A stretch of DNA of 64,000 bases from Ruegeria sp. HKCCD8929 (lineage in GTDB: Bacteria; Pseudomonadota; Alphaproteobacteria; Rhodobacterales; Rhodobacteraceae), in the NCBI RefSeq assembly GCF_013031405.1, contig NZ_WPZY01000001.1, forward strand, positions 434,001-498,000, written 5' to 3'. This document shows, one piece after another, positions 60,612 through 64,000 of this stretch (position 1 is the stretch's first letter; the number at the start of each line of letters is the position of its first letter). The translations under genes were made by a program, and so were the position numbers. Under the pieces are notes generated by a model. It saw only the letters and a program-made list of their open reading frames with translations. It was not told the origin of the DNA and ran no database searches.

Positions 60612-61640
60612 TCATGTCTCCTTCAGGTCGACCGGCGCGCCGGTCCTTATGCTTTCATCGGCGGCCAGACAGATGCGCAGCGATTGCACCGCATCGCTCA
60701 TGTGGCGGGTCAGGTCGATATCCTCGGCGATGGCGCGCAGCATGTAGGCCTGTTCGGCATCGCAGAGCTGCTGATGGCCGGGCTCGCCCTCCATTTCGAT
60801 CAGTTGGTCGCCCGAGGGCCGATGGACGAGGATGCCGCCGACCTTGGTATGCCCGTCCACATCGTCCGAGGCGCCCTTGTTGCCCTCGGTGATCGACACG
60901 GCGCCGTTGGGTGAGACGATGTCCTTCACGAAGAACGCGGTCTCGGACATCATCGGGCCCCATCCGGCCTCGTACCAGCCGACCGACCCGTCCGCGAAGA
61001 TCACCTGGAACTGGCCGTAGTTGTACATGTCCGCGGCAATCTCGTCTGACAGGCGCAGGCCCATGCCATGCACCCGGACGGGCAGGGCGTCAGTGATCTG
61101 GCACATCACGTCCACGTAGTGCACACCGCAATCGACAATGGGCGAGGTGGTCTGCATCAGCGCCTTGTGCGTCTCCCATGTCGGCCCATCAGACTGCTGG
61201 TTCAGGTTCAGGCGAAAGACATATGGGCCACCCAAACCTCGTGCCTCATCGATCAGGCGCATCCACGAGGGGTGATGGCGCAGGATATAGCCGACCACCA
61301 GCTTGCGGTCTGTTTCCTTGGCCTTGGTAACGACACGGCGTGCGTCAGCGACGGCGGTGGCCAGAGGTTTTTCTACGAAAACATGCGCCCCTGCCTCCAT
61401 CGCGGCGCAGGCGTAATCCGCATGGCTGTCGGAATAGGTGGCGATCACTGCCAGATCCGGGTTGGTCTGGCCCAGGGCCGCGTGGAAATCGGTGAAAACC
61501 GGGTAGCCTTGCAGATCGGGATGCGAGACCTCGCCCGAACGGTTCACCAACCCCACGATCTGGGCGCCCGCGTGATTGTGGTGCGCCAGCGCGTGGCTCA
61601 GCCCCATATTGCCCAGACCAGCGATCAGAACCCGGATCAT
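60612..61640 (-). CDS. Gfo/Idh/MocA family NAD(P)-dependent oxidoreductase
   Basis: 342 residues from the ATG at 61640, which overlaps the permease stop (ATGA); the ORF extends to 61835 without support. MIRVLIAGLGNMGLSHALAHHNH is the Rossmann motif, and HVFVEKPLATAVADARRVV carries the EKP signature. WMRLIDEARGLGGPYVFRLNLNQ and DCGVHYVDVMCQI (with the catalytic D-x3-H) follow. It should oxidise or reduce a sugar or polyol brought in by the ABC importer encoded around it. The substrate is not readable. Confidence 0.9.
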   Translation of the reverse strand: MIRVLIAGLGNMGLSHALAHHNHAGAQIVGLVNRSGEVSHPDLQGYPVFTDFHAALGQTNPDLAVIATYSDSHADYACAAMEAGAHVFVEKPLATAVADARRVVTKAKETDRKLVVGYILRHHPSWMRLIDEARGLGGPYVFRLNLNQQSDGPTWETHKALMQTTSPIVDCGVHYVDVMCQITDALPVRVHGMGLRLSDEIAADMYNYGQFQVIFADGSVGWYEAGWGPMMSETAFFVKDIVSPNGAVSITEGNKGASDDVDGHTKVGGILVHRPSGDQLIEMEGEPGHQQLCDAEQAYMLRAIAEDIDLTRHMSDAVQSLRICLAADESIRTGAPVDLKET

Positions 61641-62476
61641 TTCACCGCCCCCGAGGTGATGCCGCGGATCAGTTGCCGCGAGAAAATGACATACAGAACC
61701 ATCACCGGCAGGATCGCCATGCTGAGCGCGGACAGAACCGCATTCCAGTCGGTCACGAATTGGCCGATGAAGACCTGGCTGCCCAGCGTCAGGGTTTTGG
61801 TCTCTTCCGCAGGCGCAAGGATCAGCGGGAACCACAGGTCGTTCCAGATCGGGATCATGTTGAACACCGCTACCGTGGCCATCGCGGGCCGTACCAGCGG
61901 CAACACAAGGCGGAAGAAGATGGTGTATTCGCTCAGCCCGTCGATGCGGCCAGCATTCTTGAGGTCATCGCTGACCTGCCGCATGAACTCGGAGAGGATG
62001 AAGACGGCCAGCGGCAAGCCTTGCGCCGTATAGACCAGGATCAGCGCCCAGAGCGTGTTGACCAGCCCGGTCGCCACCATCATCTCAAGGATCGCCACCG
62101 TACCGATACGGATCGGGATCATGATTCCAAGCGCCAGATACAGCCCCATCAGCGTGTTGCCCCGGAACCGGTATTCGCTCAGCGCAAAGGCGGCCATGGC
62201 GCCGAAGAGCAGGATGAAGAACAGCGAAGCGACCGTCACGATCATCGAGTTCTGGAAGTAGAGGAAGAAATCCCCTTGCTTCATCACCGTCTGGTAACCG
62301 ATCATCGAAAAGCTCTCGGCATCCGGCAGGCTCAGCGGTTCGCGAAAGATCGCCTTGCGGGTCTTGAAGCTGTTGATCAGGATCACGAAGACCGGGAACA
62401 GCGCGATCAGCGTATAGACGATCAGCGCACCATGCATGGCGGCGATGTTGAACGGGTTTCTGCGGGCTTTGTTCAT
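61637..62476 (-). CDS. Carbohydrate ABC transporter permease (MalG type)
   Basis: A 279-residue CUT1 permease. HGALIVYTLIALFPVFVILINSFKTRKAIF is the usual first segment, and AGRIDGLSEYTIFFRLVLPLVRPAMATVAVFNMIPIWNDLWFPLIL is the EAA loop with the WND-type motif of MalG-like permeases. It ends RGITSGAVK, matching the family. It pairs with the MalF-type permease encoded 13 bases upstream. Confidence 0.92.
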   Translation of the reverse strand: MNKARRNPFNIAAMHGALIVYTLIALFPVFVILINSFKTRKAIFREPLSLPDAESFSMIGYQTVMKQGDFFLYFQNSMIVTVASLFFILLFGAMAAFALSEYRFRGNTLMGLYLALGIMIPIRIGTVAILEMMVATGLVNTLWALILVYTAQGLPLAVFILSEFMRQVSDDLKNAGRIDGLSEYTIFFRLVLPLVRPAMATVAVFNMIPIWNDLWFPLILAPAEETKTLTLGSQVFIGQFVTDWNAVLSALSMAILPVMVLYVIFSRQLIRGITSGAVK

Positions 62477-62489
62477 TTCTCTCGGCCCC

Positions 62490-63404
62490 TCAGAACTGAT
62501 ACCGGCGGATACGGGTCTGGATCACGAACAGATAGATGCAGACGCCGGTCAGAATGATGCCGAACATGCTCGTTGCGATGGCCGAGCCCATATGCGGATC
62601 GCCAAGTTGCAACTGAAAGCCAAAGAAGGTGCGGTACATGAACGTGCCAAGGATGTCGGTCGAGAAATCCGGTCCCGCCAGCGCACCCTGTGCTGCATAT
62701 ATCAGGTCGAAAGCGTTGAAGTTGCCCACGAATGTCAGGATCGAGATGATGCCGATGGACGGCAGGATCAGCGGCAGCTTGATCTTCCAGAAGGCGGACA
62801 TGCCGGTGATGCCCTCGACCTCGGCGGCCTCAAGAATCTCTTCCGGGATCGACAGGAGCGCGGCGTAGATGAGCATCATCGGGATGCCCACGAACTGCCA
62901 GACCGAGACCAGCGCCAGCGTGGTCAGCGCATATTCCTCTTTACCCAGCCATGGCGCGTAGAGCGATTTCAATCCAATCGCCTTAAGCATATCGGGCGCG
63001 ATACCCCAGATCGGTGAAAGGATGAGCTTCCACGCGAAACCTACTATAACAAAAGAGAGAATTGTCGGAATGAAGATCGCCGACCGATAAAAGGCGGCAA
63101 AGCGCAGACGTGGGTGGCTGAGGATCGCGGCCAGCGCGATACCGATCGGGTTCTGCACCAGCATGTGAATGAAGAAGAACCAAAAGTTGTTGCCGAGCGC
63201 GTTCCAGAACGCCTCGGACCAAAGCGGATCGCCGAACAGCCTGCGAAAGTTGTCCAGCCCGACAAAGACGCGCGACTGTTCAACCTCGGTGTAAAGAGCC
63301 AGCCGCAACGTGTTGAAAAGCGGGAAGATCATCACAGCCGTGTAGACCAGCACCGCAGGTGCCAGAAACACGACGATATGCCATCTGATACGGCTCTTTC
63401 CCAT
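62490..63404 (-). CDS. Carbohydrate ABC transporter permease (MalF type)
   Basis: About 304 residues from the ATG at 63404 (MGKSRIRWHIVVFLAPAVLVYTAVMIFPLFNTLRLALY), with GGGATGG upstream; the frame opens at 63440. FVGLDNFRRLFGDPLWSEAFWNALGNNFWFFFIHML is characteristic of UgpA/MalF-type permeases. EAAEVEGITGMSAFWKIKLPLILPSIGIISILTFVGNFNAFDLIY is the EAA loop. It forms the transport channel with the MalG-type partner. Confidence 0.92.
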   Translation of the reverse strand: MGKSRIRWHIVVFLAPAVLVYTAVMIFPLFNTLRLALYTEVEQSRVFVGLDNFRRLFGDPLWSEAFWNALGNNFWFFFIHMLVQNPIGIALAAILSHPRLRFAAFYRSAIFIPTILSFVIVGFAWKLILSPIWGIAPDMLKAIGLKSLYAPWLGKEEYALTTLALVSVWQFVGIPMMLIYAALLSIPEEILEAAEVEGITGMSAFWKIKLPLILPSIGIISILTFVGNFNAFDLIYAAQGALAGPDFSTDILGTFMYRTFFGFQLQLGDPHMGSAIATSMFGIILTGVCIYLFVIQTRIRRYQF

Positions 63405-63476
63405 GATTCCATCCCAGCGGTTTAAAGGCGCCCTAGGCAACGTGTGCCCAGGGCCAGGTTGCGTGAGTGGTCGTTG

Positions 63477-64000
63477 TTATTTCTGCGGCTCGTACCAGGT
63501 GGCCAGACCGTCCTGCAGACGCTTGCCCGCGTCCTCGGGTGTCTCGGCGCCCTTGATCACCTGAGCCGAAGCGTTCCAGGTCTCATTCTCAAGGTTCGGC
63601 GTGCCGCGCGACAGGATTTGATAGGTCGAACGGATGGTCGATCCGCACTCGCCGCGCCAGCTGACGAACTCCTGCGCCAACGGGTCGTCCATCGCAACGT
63701 CGAAGCTCGACAGTGAGAAGAAGCCGGGCAGGGCATTGGCGTAGATCGTGGCGAACTCTTCCGAGCCGACCCAGTCGAGGAAGGTTCGGGCCGCTTCGGC
63801 ATTGGGCGAGGCCGCGTTCAGGCCGATGGCGATGTCGGTATGGTCCGAAATATAGCAGCCGTCGCCTTCGTTCGGGACCGGCGGCTTGAACGCGCCCATC
63901 TCGAAATCGGCCAGATTGTTGAAGCCGCTGATCTCCCAGCTACCGGCGGGGTAGATGGCGGCGCGGCCCAGTGTGAACAGATTCTGACTGTCGGGATAGG
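63477..64000 (-). CDS. Carbohydrate ABC transporter substrate-binding protein, C-terminal part (5' end outside window)
   Basis: The frame is open on the minus strand from the stop at 63477 to the window edge, about 173 residues. From the edge it reads PDSQNLFTLGRAAIYPAGSWEISGFN, then ISDHTDIAIGLNAASPNAEAARTFLDWVGSEEFATIYANALPGFFSL, ending DAGKRLQDGLATWYEPQK. These are the typical C-terminal features of SBP family 1 (MalE/UgpB-like). It is the first visible gene of the importer operon; the gap to the MalF-type start (63405-63476) has no strong hairpin. Confidence 0.88.
   Translation of the reverse strand, partial: YPDSQNLFTLGRAAIYPAGSWEISGFNNLADFEMGAFKPPVPNEGDGCYISDHTDIAIGLNAASPNAEAARTFLDWVGSEEFATIYANALPGFFSLSSFDVAMDDPLAQEFVSWRGECGSTIRSTYQILSRGTPNLENETWNASAQVIKGAETPEDAGKRLQDGLATWYEPQK

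Overview
The window looks like a chromosome segment of a marine alphaproteobacterium of the Roseobacter group (Rhodobacteraceae). The evidence is high GC with AT-rich regulatory gaps, dense catabolic operons each next to an IclR, LysR, XRE-cupin or TetR regulator, many ABC and TRAP importers, a heterotetrameric sarcosine oxidase, and a complete beta-hydroxyaspartate cycle (BHAC) operon. No rRNA, tRNA, CRISPR array, phage or transposase gene was seen. The only mobile-like element is a 105-bp nested palindrome.

Layout. 1-7.4 kb: end of a GcvT-domain gene, a HisD-family dehydrogenase (possibly sulfopropanediol dehydrogenase HpsN), a TauABC-type importer with an unusually long permease, an IclR regulator and an FAD amine/amino-acid oxidase. 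7.5-12.8 kb: an Opp-type peptide importer with a fused two-domain ATPase. 13-17.8 kb: a Rieske oxygenase, a LysR regulator, an M29/NicX-like metalloenzyme, and a fatty-acid-desaturase-family protein translationally coupled to a Rieske ferredoxin. 17.8-24.9 kb: an AEC transporter, the palindromic repeat, RidA, soxGADB sarcosine oxidase and an XRE-cupin regulator. 25-29.3 kb: LysR and a polar amino-acid ABC importer. 29.5-32.2 kb: AhpD-like protein, a second XRE-cupin regulator and a MATE exporter.

32.2-46.7 kb is the least explained catabolic locus. It holds an aminotransferase with a two-subunit sulfopyruvate-decarboxylase-like enzyme. Divergent from it is a six-gene train: AspA-type deacylase, aldehyde dehydrogenase, Rieske oxygenase, two tandem paralogous proteins of no recognised family, and a DUF1116 protein. 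An IclR regulator, a TRAP importer and a GMC alcohol oxidoreductase follow. I infer one pathway that imports an organic acid or amino-acid derivative, but the substrate is unknown.

46.7-53.1 kb is a second unexplained module. A TetR regulator sits beside a perfect 16-bp palindrome. On one side are membrane proteins including a ferric-reductase/Rieske fusion. On the other are a cytochrome c, a Tat-type lactone oxidase broken by an apparent one-base deletion, and a Tat-type PLP aldolase/racemase-fold protein. I read it as an envelope redox system.

54.2-59.6 kb is the bhcABCD operon with divergent bhcR. It converts two glyoxylate to oxaloacetate through glycine, beta-hydroxyaspartate, iminosuccinate and aspartate. 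The bhcR-bhcA gap carries two near-identical 17-mers in opposite orientation. 59.6-64 kb is a sugar or polyol ABC importer with a Gfo/Idh/MocA dehydrogenase, cut by the right edge.
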